From positions 124,001 through 188,000 of the forward strand of contig CAWAYL010000022.1 in assembly GCA_963786305.1 (NCBI GenBank): 64,000 bases of DNA, given 5' to 3'. The notes under the pieces were generated by a model. The model saw nothing but the letters and a program-made list of their open reading frames with translations, did not search any database and was not told the origin of the DNA. Each line of letters starts with the position of its first letter. Positions within the stretch are counted from its first letter, which is position 1. This DNA is from CAKZLS01 sp963786305. Lineage in GTDB: Bacteria > Pseudomonadota > Alphaproteobacteria > Rhodospirillales > Defluviicoccaceae. Positions 29,852 through 37,943 of the stretch are shown here, piece after piece. A program made the translations under genes and the position numbers.

Positions 29852-30451
29852 ATGAAATGCCCGCGGGTCGCCCTGATGGTCGTCGTTGTGTTGGGATGCT
29901 TCGGCGGATGCTTCGGCGAGCCCGCGACGGCGCGGGCTCAAGACCCGGTCCCGCTCAAGGTTGCCGTTCTCGACCTCAACCGCGTTTACCGCGATGCCGT
30001 CGCCGCCCGCAAGGTCCGCGATCTGGTGAACAGTCACGCCGCGTCCTACCGCGAGGAGACGGAGCGGGCCGAGGCCGAACTTCGCAACGCCGACAGGGTC
30101 CTGGCTGAGAAGCGGGACCAGGCGGTGCTCTCTTCGGAGGCGTTCGACGAGCAGCGCCAGCAGCTCGAACTGCAGGTGCAGGAGTCACAAAAGCAGGTCC
30201 AGGCGCACCGGCGCTCGTTGGCCCGGCTGCAAGCCATGGGCCTTCAGCAGCTGGAAACGGTGCTCAAGCAAGTGGTTGAACAGATGCGCCTGGAACGCGG
30301 CCTGAGCTTGATCCTTCGCAGCGAACAGACGGCCTATGTGGACCCGGGACTGGACATTACCGACGAAGTCCTGCGCCGGTTGAACCAGCAGCTGCCCACG
30401 GTCAGCGTCGACATAAACGAAATTGGGGTACAAGGGACCGGCGAAAATTGA
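29852..30451 (+). CDS. skp: OmpH/Skp-family periplasmic chaperone
   Basis: A 199-residue protein with an N-terminal signal peptide (about 1-30, ending ATARAQ) and a long coiled-coil region rich in Glu, Arg and Gln (about 50-145), as in the tentacle helices of Skp/OmpH. KVAVLDLNRVYRDAVAARKV is the typical beta-strand start, and the C-terminus has the family pattern LSLILRSEQTAYVDPGLDIT. It would carry unfolded outer-membrane proteins to BamA, encoded just upstream. Confidence 0.9.
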   Translation: MKCPRVALMVVVVLGCFGGCFGEPATARAQDPVPLKVAVLDLNRVYRDAVAARKVRDLVNSHAASYREETERAEAELRNADRVLAEKRDQAVLSSEAFDEQRQQLELQVQESQKQVQAHRRSLARLQAMGLQQLETVLKQVVEQMRLERGLSLILRSEQTAYVDPGLDITDEVLRRLNQQLPTVSVDINEIGVQGTGEN

Positions 30452-30661
30452 TTATCCGCCCCAGATCCGCCATAACGTGACAGTCGAGCATCGCGCCTCG
30501 GCCGGGGACATCGGCGGGCACACCTCGAACAGCTCCGGTGAGCGGCGGGTCGGAGGCGGAGGGCGTCGGGATGCCGTGTTTCGCCCATCCGCGCCGAACG
30601 CAATGAAGGGGAATGAGGGCGGAGAATGAAACAAACAAGAACGAGAACCTGTGAGTAGCTA
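30452..30661. other. Spacer where lpxD would normally lie
   Basis: This 210-base gap between skp and fabZ shows no gene. In most alphaproteobacteria lpxD (about 1 kb) sits exactly here. No acyltransferase-like hexapeptide repeats are visible in any frame on either strand. A short purine-rich stretch near 30604-30655 (GGGGAATGAGGGCGGAG) may include the fabZ translation signals. Confidence 0.7.
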
Positions 30662-31135
30662 ATGGACACACAAGCCATGCCCACGGTGGACACCGAACTC
30701 GACATCCTTCGTATCCAGGAGATGATTCCGCATCGTTATCCGATGCTGATGATCGATCGGATAGTCGACGTCGTTCCGGACGTGGGAGCCATCGGCATCA
30801 AGAACGTCACCATCAACGAGCCGTTCTTCCAGGGGCATTTTCCCGCCGACCCGATCATGCCCGGCGTACTCATCATCGAGGCCATGGCGCAGACCGCGGC
30901 GGTGCTGGTGGTGACGACGCTCGGCGCCGAGCGCGAGGGCAGCCTCGTCTATTTCATGTCCATCGAAGCGGCGCGTTTCCGCAAGCCGGTGGTGCCTGGC
31001 GACACCCTGCACATTCATGTGGAGAAGGAACGCCAGCGCGGCAACGTCTGGAAGTTCTCGGCCAAGGCCAAGGTCGATGGCGTTGTCGTCGCCGAGGCCA
31101 CCTACGCCGCGATGATCCGGGACAACGCGGAGTGA
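30662..31135 (+). CDS. fabZ: 3-hydroxyacyl-[acyl-carrier-protein] dehydratase FabZ
   Basis: A 157-residue hot-dog-fold dehydratase of type II fatty acid synthesis. PHRYPMLMIDRI is followed by the catalytic histidine motif GHFPADPIMPGVLIIEAMAQ, where His and Glu are the catalytic pair. The alternative ATG at 30677 would drop five residues. The stop TGA overlaps the GTG of the next gene (GTGA), so fabZ is coupled directly to lpxI with no lpxA between them. Confidence 0.95.
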   Translation: MDTQAMPTVDTELDILRIQEMIPHRYPMLMIDRIVDVVPDVGAIGIKNVTINEPFFQGHFPADPIMPGVLIIEAMAQTAAVLVVTTLGAEREGSLVYFMSIEAARFRKPVVPGDTLHIHVEKERQRGNVWKFSAKAKVDGVVVAEATYAAMIRDNAE

Positions 31136-31578
31136 CCGTCCCCAAGCTTGGAATTCTTGCCGGTACTGGCGATCTGCCGCGCCGCGTGATCGACGCCTGC
31201 GCCCTCAGCGGCCGGCCATTCTTCGTTGTCGCTTTCGAGGGTCAGACGGCGCCGGAGACCGTCACCGACGACACGCCTCACGAATGGGTGGGGCTGGGCT
31301 CGGCGGGCAAAACCCTGAAGCTGTTGCGGCGCAACGAGGTGGAAGAGGTGGTGCTGGCTGGCTCGATGGAGCGGCCGTCGCTCTCCGACCTCAAGCCCGA
31401 CCTGTGGGCCACGATGTTTCTCGCCCGCGTCGGACCGTCGGTGCTGAGCGACTCCGACGGCCTGCTCGGCGCCTTCATACACGAGCTCGAGGAGAGGGAA
31501 GGCTTTCGGGTGGTCGACGTGGAGACGGTTCTGGCGGCCTCGGAAGAGACGCCAACGACCGGCAAACCGGCCGGCTGA
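31132..31578 (+). pseudogene. lpxI: Truncated LpxI-family (DUF1009) UDP-2,3-diacylglucosamine pyrophosphatase
   Basis: The 148-residue reading frame matches the N-terminal half of LpxI: PKLGILAGTGDLPRRVIDAC, then LLRRNEVEEVVLAGSMERPSLSDLKPDL, then GFRVVDVETVLA. Family members are about 270-285 residues. The conserved C-terminal half is absent in all frames downstream, where unrelated acyl-CoA synthetase sequence starts at 31645. LpxI makes lipid X in lipid A synthesis. The truncation, together with missing lpxD, lpxA and lpxB, suggests the pathway no longer runs from this locus. Confidence 0.8.
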
Positions 31579-31644
31579 TGCCGTCGCGCGACGAGCGGTC
31601 CCGAGAGTGTCGGTCGCACCGTGCTGTAATCGACGGGATCGAAG

Positions 31645-32928
31645 GTGGCTACCGCGACCTACGCAAAGCTTGAGGGCGACGAACGCCGCTGGGTTCGGGC
31701 AGCGGACTTGGCGGACAAGCTCGTCTTGGTCGAGGCGCGCAACGACGCTCGCACGCTCGCCTTGTTCCGGGCCGCCGTGCTGTCGGGACGGCCGGCGGCG
31801 ATCGTCGAGCGAAGCGTATTGGATCAACTCGGCGCGACGCCGTCGACCTCGCGGCGTTCCGGCCTGTTCATTACCGAGGCGGCGGGGCTTGCGGGCCAAA
31901 GACTGGTGTGCTTCACCTCGGGCTCTTCGGGGTCCCCGAAGGGCATTCTGCGGAGCTACGAAAGCTGGCGGCGAACCTTCGAGGGTCAGCGCAACACCTT
32001 GAAATACCGGCCAGATGCCCGCCCTCTGGTGCTCGGCAACCTTGCCCATTCGCTGCATCTCTATGGCGCCATGGAGGCGCTCGACCGGGGGGTCGTGCCG
32101 GCCGTTCTCGACCGGTTTTCGCCGAAGCTGGCCGTCGACACCTGCCGGGCGGGCGGCCTGGAGATCATCTATGCGACGCCGGCGCACCTCAATCTCATTG
32201 TGGCATCTGCCGAGAAGAGACCATTGCGGCCGCTCGATACCGTCTCGCACATCCTCGTCGGTGGCGCCAAACTCGACGAACGGCACCTGAGCGCGCTACA
32301 GGCGTTGTTCCCCCATGCCCGCGTCGTCGAGTTCTTCGGGACGACGGAAACCAGCTACATCACCATGAAGTCCCAAAGCGCGCCCACAGGGTCCGTGGGA
32401 CGGCCGCTGCCGGGTGTTGCTCTGGAAATCACCGACGTCCGCGGCCGGGTTCTCCCTCCGGGCGAGGAGGGAGTCCTTTGGATTAACAGCAGCATGCTGT
32501 TCGAACGCTATGTGTTCGGCGAGGATCCGAACACCCACTGGCGCGGCGGCTTCGTGACGGTGGGCGATCGGGGATACGTCGATACCGACGGCCATCTGTT
32601 CTTTACCGCCCGGATGGGGTCCATGGTGACCATCGCCGGCGAGAACGTCTATCTCGATCATGTGGAACGGCACCTGCGGTCGCGGGTGCCGCGGGGAGAG
32701 GTCGCCGTCGTCCCGATCGGCGATCCGCTGCGGGGCTGCCGGCTGGTCGCGGTGACCCAGGTCGAGATGCCCGACGACGAGGCGGGCGCCGTCCTGCGGT
32801 CGCTCCGCGACGCCTTCGGCCCACTCAAGTCGCCGAAGACCGTTGTCCATTTGAAACAGTGGCCGTTCCTGCCCTCGGGCAAGACCGATCGCCAGACCCT
32901 GTTGAAGCGCCTGGCGGATCGGTATTGA
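31645..32928 (+). CDS. AMP-binding acyl-CoA synthetase-like protein (short)
   Basis: A 427-residue member of the ANL superfamily that would activate a carboxylic acid as acyl-adenylate. The P-loop is VCFTSGSSGSPKGILRSY; FFGTTETSYITMK is the motif near the aromatic/acyl pocket; VGDRGYVDTDGHLFFTARMG carries the ribose-binding Asp and hinge; PSGKTDRQTLLKRL holds the C-terminal lysine. The N-terminal subdomain is shorter than in typical 500-550-residue enzymes. A GTG at 31645 is the best start. Its last bases overlap the thiolase start, implying a two-gene unit. Confidence 0.82.
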   Translation: MATATYAKLEGDERRWVRAADLADKLVLVEARNDARTLALFRAAVLSGRPAAIVERSVLDQLGATPSTSRRSGLFITEAAGLAGQRLVCFTSGSSGSPKGILRSYESWRRTFEGQRNTLKYRPDARPLVLGNLAHSLHLYGAMEALDRGVVPAVLDRFSPKLAVDTCRAGGLEIIYATPAHLNLIVASAEKRPLRPLDTVSHILVGGAKLDERHLSALQALFPHARVVEFFGTTETSYITMKSQSAPTGSVGRPLPGVALEITDVRGRVLPPGEEGVLWINSSMLFERYVFGEDPNTHWRGGFVTVGDRGYVDTDGHLFFTARMGSMVTIAGENVYLDHVERHLRSRVPRGEVAVVPIGDPLRGCRLVAVTQVEMPDDEAGAVLRSLRDAFGPLKSPKTVVHLKQWPFLPSGKTDRQTLLKRLADRY

Positions 32929-34056
32929 CCGGACGCGCGTACATCGTCGCGGCGGCGCGAACGTCGGTGGTTCCATCGGGCGGTGCTTTCCGCGATCTCG
33001 ATTTCGACGCGCTCGCCGTCGCTCCCATCAACGCGTGCCTGACCCGGGCCGGTGTCGAACCCGGACGGGTCGACGAATTGATCCTCTCCAACGCCCTGGG
33101 GGCGGGCGGCAACGCGGCGCGCGTCGCCGCGCTGGCGGCCGGTCTTCCGCACGGCGTCGCGGGCCTGAGCATCGACCGGCAATGCGCCGGCGGGCTCGAC
33201 GCCATCATGCTGGCGCAAGGCATTGATCGCGGCGGGACAGGCGGAAATCGTTCTTGCGGGCGGCAGCGAATCCCATTCCCTGCGGCCCGAGCGGCACTAC
33301 AGGAGCCGCTGGGACGCCGGAGCCGCGACTGCGCGAACAGGCGCGCTTCACGCCGTGGCCGGACCGCGATCCCGATATGGCCGAGGCCGTCAGCCGTCTC
33401 GCCGACCGGGAGGGGATCTCGACCGACGACCAGCACGCATGGGCGGTGGAGAGCCACGCCAAGGCCCGCGCGGCGCACGCATCCCTGGCGGCGGAGATAG
33501 TCAATCCCGGCGGGATCGAGCTCGACGGCGACCCCTTTACCCGCCGCCTGAGCCGGAGGACGTGCGCCCGGGCATCCCGGATCACTGGCACCATCACCAC
33601 CGCCAACACCAGCGTCGCCGCCGACGGCGCCGCGTTCGTGTTGGTGATCTCGGAGGCCGTGCTCCATCGGCTCGCGCCAAGGTTCGCGTTGCGGGTGGTC
33701 GAGGGCGCGACGGTGGGCGACGACCCGGAGGTTCCGGCCATCGCGCCGGTCAAGGCCATACGAGACCGTCCTGAAGAGGGCCCGGATTCGATGCCGACGC
33801 CTTTGCCGTCATCGAATTGATGGAAGCCTATGCGGCCCAGTCCATCGCCTGTGCCCGTGGCGCCGGATTGAAACCGGACGTCATCAATCCCGGCGGGGGA
33901 TCGCTGGCGCGGGGCCATCCCATCGGTGCGTCGGGCGCCATTCTGGCGGTCCGGCTGTATTACGAACTCCAGAATCGCGGAGGGCTTGGACTGGCCGCCA
34001 TCGCCGCGGCGGGGGGGCTGGGTTCGGCCCTCATCGTCGATAGCGTTGGGCAATAG
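32925..34056 (+). CDS. Thiolase-family acyl-CoA acetyltransferase (several apparent frameshifts)
   Basis: About 375 residues after repair. The N-terminus TGRAYIVAAARTSVVPSGGA starts at a TTG overlapping the upstream stop. IDRQCAGGLDAIMLAQ carries the nucleophilic cysteine. The C-terminus has INPGGGSLARGHPIGASGA with the catalytic histidine and ends AAAGGLGSALIVDS; the family's second cysteine (usually in a CxG motif here) is replaced by AAGGLGSA. Breaks near 33222, 33315, 33758 and 33782 are each repaired by removing one base. Missing the second cysteine could mean a SCP2/non-degradative thiolase relative. Confidence 0.78.
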
Positions 34057-34088
34057 TTGCTCCGGGCGTCGTTAATGAGCCCTCGACG

Positions 34089-34790
34089 TTATAAATCAAC
34101 GTCCTCGTCAGACCACCCCTCGAAGCGGGCGAACTGGTCCACGGACAGGCGGTCGGTGCGAAAGTCATTGGCCGGGTGGCCGGGATCTTCGTATCCGAGG
34201 GCGACGCCGCAGACCACCATCTCGTGCTCGTCCAGGCCAAGCTGTTCGGCGATGAACGGGCCGTAGATGGACAAGGCGCCGATGCCGCAGCTCGCCAGAC
34301 CCTCGGCCCGGGCGGCGAGCAAGAGGGTCTGCAGCATCATGCCGAAATCCATGAAGCAGCCCTTGCCCATGCGCGCGTCGATGGTGGCGACCAGACCCAC
34401 GGGCGCATCGAAAAAGCGGTAGTTGCGCATGAACTGGCGCTGGCGCGCGTCCGCGTCCTTGCGGTCGATGCCGAGCGCGGCATAAAGACCGGCACCCGTC
34501 TTGACCTGCCGTTCCCGCAGGTGTTTCGGCATCGGCTCAGGAAAGTACGAATATGCTTCGGAGGCCGCCATGCCATGGTCGATGGCGACGCAAAGCCGGT
34601 CGCAGAAGTGCCGCAGCGGCTGGCCGGTCATCGCCACGAACCGGCCCGGCTGCAGATTGGCGCCGCTCGGCGCCGTCCGCGCGGTTTCGAGGAGTCGGCG
34701 CACCAGTGCCAGCGGCACCGGGTCGGGCTTGAACCCCCGGACGGACTTTCGTTCGCGCGCCAAGGATACGAATGCGGGCCGTGGGGTCAT
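34089..34790 (-). CDS. Nitroreductase-family FMN-dependent oxidoreductase
   Basis: A 233-residue flavoprotein. The FMN phosphate-binding start SLARERKSVRGFKPDPV, the APSGANLQPGRFVAM motif, FMDFGMMLQTLLLAARAEGL, and GALSIYGPFIAEQLGLDEHEMVVCGVALGYED are all typical. ATG 34790 gives the normal N-terminus. It is divergent from the small secreted protein at 34852 and convergent with the thiolase. The substrate (nitroaromatic, quinone or other) cannot be told from sequence. Confidence 0.9.
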   Translation of the reverse strand: MTPRPAFVSLARERKSVRGFKPDPVPLALVRRLLETARTAPSGANLQPGRFVAMTGQPLRHFCDRLCVAIDHGMAASEAYSYFPEPMPKHLRERQVKTGAGLYAALGIDRKDADARQRQFMRNYRFFDAPVGLVATIDARMGKGCFMDFGMMLQTLLLAARAEGLASCGIGALSIYGPFIAEQLGLDEHEMVVCGVALGYEDPGHPANDFRTDRLSVDQFARFEGWSDEDVDL

Positions 34791-34851
34791 ATATGATATC
34801 TCAGGGCGGGTATTAGGCGACATTGCCGACAGGAACTCTGATGGAAAAACA

Positions 34852-35217
34852 ATGCTCGACAATACGATGAAGACCCCGCCCGTGAAATCAGAATCATGGC
34901 GGGCGTTCTCCGGTTCATGCGTCGTGGCAGGCGCGCTTTGCATCGTGGGCGCCGCCATGGCCGCCGGCGCCGAGGTGCTTCCGAGCCCCTGCCCGAAGGC
35001 GCCATAAAGGTGGAAGAGGGCGTTTACCAGGTCCCCATCGGGCGCGACGACGCGGGCTGCATGATGTATCGGATGCATGCGCCGGGCCGTGATGTCGTCC
35101 AGGTGATTTTCTACCGCCGCGCCGACGGCGCGTTCACCATGGTCCAAAAGCGACGCCGTTTGCGGCAAGGACGAACAGCCCCAAGCGCTGAGCCGCGGAC
35201 GGCGGGCTTGCACATGA
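34852..35217 (+). CDS. Small secreted protein of unknown function (two apparent frameshifts)
   Basis: About 120 residues when frames are joined. A signal peptide-like hydrophobic segment (VVAGALCIVGAAMAAGAE) is followed by EPLPEGAIKVEEGVYQVPIG, DAGCMMYRMHAPGRDVVQVIFYRRADGAFTM and SDAVCGKDEQPQAL. The break near 34985 requires adding a base (a C or G in CCGAG), and the one near 35146 removing an A from AAAA. The two cysteines (CMMY, VCGK) could form a periplasmic disulphide. No family is recognised. Confidence 0.55.
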
Positions 35218-35234
35218 AGGAGGAGGGAATACGC

Positions 35235-35901
35235 ATGAGACTGGTGGGACAACTGGATTCGCCGTTCGTGAGGCGGGTGGCGGTGTCGATGACGGTGCTC
35301 GGATTTCCGTTCGAGCGCGATCGCTCGTCGGTGTTGCGCGACTTCGAAGACGTCAGTCGGATCAATCCGCTCGGCCGCGTGCCGGCGCTGGTCCTCGACG
35401 ACGGCATGGTGCTGGTGGACAGCACCGCCATTCTCGATTGGCTCGACGCGGAGGTGGGGCCGGAAAAGCGCGCTTATGCCGCCGCCGGGACCGGCGCGGA
35501 CCGCGTGCTGGCGGCTGGTGGCGCTGGGTCATGGCGTCAGCGAGAAACTGGTGGCCCTGGTGTACGAGCATCTGATGCGAACGCCGGACCAGCGGTCCGT
35601 TTCGTGGATGGACCGGTGCCGCTTTCAGGTGGTCAACGCGCTCGTGGAGCTCGATCGGGTGGCGGAGGACGCGGCACCATGGCTGCTCGGCGACCGCCTG
35701 ACGCAGGCCGACATCACGGTGGCCACGATGCTCGGTTTTCTGACTTTCGTGGTGCCGGCGACCGGCGTTGCTCCCCCCGACGACCGGCAATGGCCCCATC
35801 TGGCACGTCTCGCACGCCGCTGCGAAGCCGAGCCGGCATTCGTCACCTGCTATCCGCCGGAAACAGAACGGCCATTGCCGCCGGACTTCCGCGCCGCCTG
35901 A
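35235..35901 (+). CDS. Glutathione S-transferase family protein (one apparent frameshift)
   Basis: About 221 residues in two frames. The thioredoxin-like N-terminal domain reads MRLVGQLDSPFVRRVAVSM, RINPLGRVPALVLDDG and VDSTAILDWLD, the last being the glutathione-binding Ser/Thr region. The helical C-terminal domain (after about 35515) has DRCRFQVVNALVELD and WLLGDRLTQADITVATMLGF, the N-capping motif. Deleting one G near 35510 joins them. AGGAGGGAA precedes ATG 35235. Confidence 0.88.
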
Positions 35902-35941
35902 TCCGTTGGTAGCCTGTAGGGGGTCGAAAACAAACCAAAAA

Positions 35942-35964
35942 AGGCCGATGGGTCGCATCGGCCT
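35942..35964 (-). terminator. Hairpin with minus-strand terminator polarity
   Basis: AGGCCGATG (35942-35950) pairs perfectly with CATCGGCCT (35956-35964) around GGTCG. On the minus strand it is followed by a T-run (the A-run at about 35936-35942 on the plus strand). It lies 41 bases after the GST stop but has the wrong polarity for GST. It could instead form a processing or stability hairpin on the plus-strand RNA. Confidence 0.45.
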
Positions 35965-36090
35965 GAGTTCGTCCGGCCTTCGGGGGGTGGGCCGAACCTG
36001 GGGGAGGGATTTTATGTTCTTGATATGTGCACGAATGGACCGTATTTCAAGCCCCGTTGATCGACCCGCCGTTCGGTGACAGGGTGCGGC

Positions 36091-36754
36091 ATGATCGATC
36101 CCCTGGACCATGCTTGGGATCTGTCGGTGGCCGAGGCCCGCGCCGTGCAGCTCGATCTGGCCGCGCGCGTTGAGCGCGCCGACCGGCTGGACGCCATTCG
36201 CGTCATCGCCGGGGTCGATGTGGCCTACGGGCGGGGCAATCCGCTGAGAGCGGCTGGCGTGGCGCTGGCGTTCGACGGGCCTCGGTACCCTTGAGACAGC
36301 GACGGTGACGATGGAGGCGCGCTTTCCGTATGTGCCGGGCTATCTGTCTTTTCGCGAAATTCCGGCGGTCCTGGCGGTGCTCGAGCGCCTCACGGTCCGG
36401 CCGGATGTGATCCTGTGCGACGGACAAGGCATCGCCCATCCCCGGCGGTGCGGGCTCGCCAGCCATCTGGGCGTCGTCAGCGGCCTGCCGACCATCGGTG
36501 TCGCCAAGTCCCGGCTTGTCGGGGACCATGACGAACCGGGCCTAAATCGCGGCGACTGGGTGCCGCTGATGGACAAGGGCGAGATCATCGGCGCCGTCCT
36601 CCGCACTCGAACGGGCGTCAAGCCGATTTATGTGTCCATCGGTCATCGCGTCGGCCTGGAAACGGCGATCCGCCTCGTTTTGGCGTGCACTCCCCGGTTC
36701 CGCCTGCCCGAAACGACCCGCGCCGCCGATCGCCTTTCGAAATTTCCACGGTAG
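36091..36754 (+). CDS. nfi: Endonuclease V (deoxyinosine 3'-endonuclease, one apparent frameshift)
   Basis: Repair nuclease that nicks DNA near deoxyinosine, about 220 residues. The first frame has the catalytic Asp in AIRVIAGVDVAYGRGN. After deleting one C near 36290 the second frame has TMEARFPYVPGYLSFREIPA (the PYIP wedge), VILCDGQGIAHPRRCGLASHLG with the second catalytic acid, and IGVAKSRLVG. The start is ATG 36091. A short-stem hairpin follows at 36782. Confidence 0.93.
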
Positions 36755-36781
36755 GGATCACGAAAGCGTGGCACGCTCAGG

Positions 36782-36804
36782 CTGGCCGGCCGTTCGCCGG
36801 CCAG
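36782..36804 (+). terminator. GC-rich hairpin downstream of endonuclease V
   Basis: CTGGCCGGC (36782-36790) and GCCGGCCAG (36796-36804) form a perfect 9-bp stem with the loop CGTTC, 28 bases after the nfi stop. No T-run follows, so termination, if any, would be Rho-assisted or weak. It separates nfi from the TRAP transporter operon. Confidence 0.5.
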
Positions 36805-36834
36805 TATCCGCGCGCGATTTCCCTTGCTCATGTG

Positions 36835-36848
36835 TGGTATCGTTACCA
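36835..36848 (+). promoter_or_regulatory. Candidate operator upstream of the TAXI-TRAP operon
   Basis: TGGTA-TCGT-TACCA is a perfect 5-bp dyad 45 bases before the solute-binding protein start, and the word GTTACC recurs three times at about 36842-36878. TGGT(N)ACCA dyads are typical of GntR-family operators. No GntR regulator gene is nearby, so this is a weak inference from sequence shape and position. Confidence 0.3.
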
Positions 36849-36892
36849 GATGTTACCGACAACAATCAAAACGTTACCCTGGGAGGGACATC

Positions 36893-37849
36893 ATGAGATA
36901 TGCGAGTTCACCGCGGCTGGTTTCTGTCCTTGCTGTCGCCGCTGGTCTTTTGCTGGCGCCCTCGGCGCGTTCGGCCGAATTCATCAACGTGCTGACGGGC
37001 GGAACCAGCGGGGTTTACTATCCGCTGGGCGTCGCGCTTACCAAGATTTACGCGGAGGCGGTGCCCGATTCCCGCACTCAGGTGCAGGCGACGAAGGCGT
37101 CGGTGGAAAATCTCAATCTGTTGCAGCAGGGCCGCGGCGAAGCCGCTCTGACCCTCGGCGATTCGCTCAAGCTGGCGTGGGAGGGCGACGAAGAAGCCGG
37201 GTTCCCCAAAAAGCTCGATAAGCTGCGCGGCATTTCGGCCATGTATCCCAATTACATCCACTTCGTCGTGCGCAGCGACGCGGGCATCGAGTCATTGGCC
37301 GACCTCAAGGGTAAGAGCATCTCCGTGGGCGCGCCGAAATCCGGAACCGAACTCAATTCCCGCACCATACTTGCGGCAGCGGGCCTCAGCTACGATGACC
37401 TCGGCAAAGTCGAGTACCTTCCCTATGCCGAGTCCGTCGAACTGATGAAAAACCGGCAACTGGACGGGACGCTGCTGTCCTCCGGGCTTGGCGTTGCCGC
37501 CATTCGCGACCTTGCCACCAGCGTCGATGTCAGTTTCGTACCCATCCCCGCCGAACTCGTCGAGAAGATCGGTCCCCCATACGTCTCCCTGCCGATCACG
37601 GCCGGTACCTACGAAGGGCAGGATGCGGACGTCCCCACGGCCGGCGTGGTCAACTTCCTGGTAACCCATGAGGGCGTGCCGGAAGAGACCGTCTACCTTA
37701 TGACCAAGGGAATGTTCGAAAACCTGGACGAGATGGTCGCCGCGCATGGTGCGGCCAAGTCGATCAAGCTCGAGGACGCAACCATGGGGATGCCGCTTCC
37801 CATCCATCCAGGGGCGGAGCGTTACTACCAGGAAAAAGGGGTCCAGTAG
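36893..37849 (+). CDS. TAXI-type TRAP transporter solute-binding protein
   Basis: A 318-residue periplasmic receptor. A signal peptide (about 1-24, ending ARSAE) precedes the TAXI-family start FINVLTGGTSGVYYPLGVALTKI, then QATKASVENLNLLQQGRGEAALTLGDS and DLKGKSISVGAPKSGTELNSRTIL. The start is ATG 36893 with GGGAGGG just upstream. It forms an operon with the fused permease and DUF1850 gene. Such receptors usually bind glutamate, other dicarboxylates or related acids; the ligand here is not predictable. Confidence 0.93.
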   Translation: MRYASSPRLVSVLAVAAGLLLAPSARSAEFINVLTGGTSGVYYPLGVALTKIYAEAVPDSRTQVQATKASVENLNLLQQGRGEAALTLGDSLKLAWEGDEEAGFPKKLDKLRGISAMYPNYIHFVVRSDAGIESLADLKGKSISVGAPKSGTELNSRTILAAAGLSYDDLGKVEYLPYAESVELMKNRQLDGTLLSSGLGVAAIRDLATSVDVSFVPIPAELVEKIGPPYVSLPITAGTYEGQDADVPTAGVVNFLVTHEGVPEETVYLMTKGMFENLDEMVAAHGAAKSIKLEDATMGMPLPIHPGAERYYQEKGVQ

Positions 37850-37943
37850 CGGTATGGCCGCCGGATAAACCAACGGCTACGCCGGCGGCGGTGTGGCCGT
37901 GAAGCCATTCGCCATCGTGAAACCATAACAAAGGGATGGGGCG

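Noticed and set aside
31132..31644. LpxI broken only by a sequencing frameshift
   Set aside because: None of the frames after 31560 contains the conserved C-terminal half of LpxI, and an unrelated gene starts 67 bases later, so real truncation is favoured over a base error.
35942..35964. Terminator for the glutathione S-transferase gene
   Set aside because: The T-run lies on the minus-strand side of the hairpin, so the polarity is wrong for that gene; it is kept only as a low-confidence minus-strand signal.
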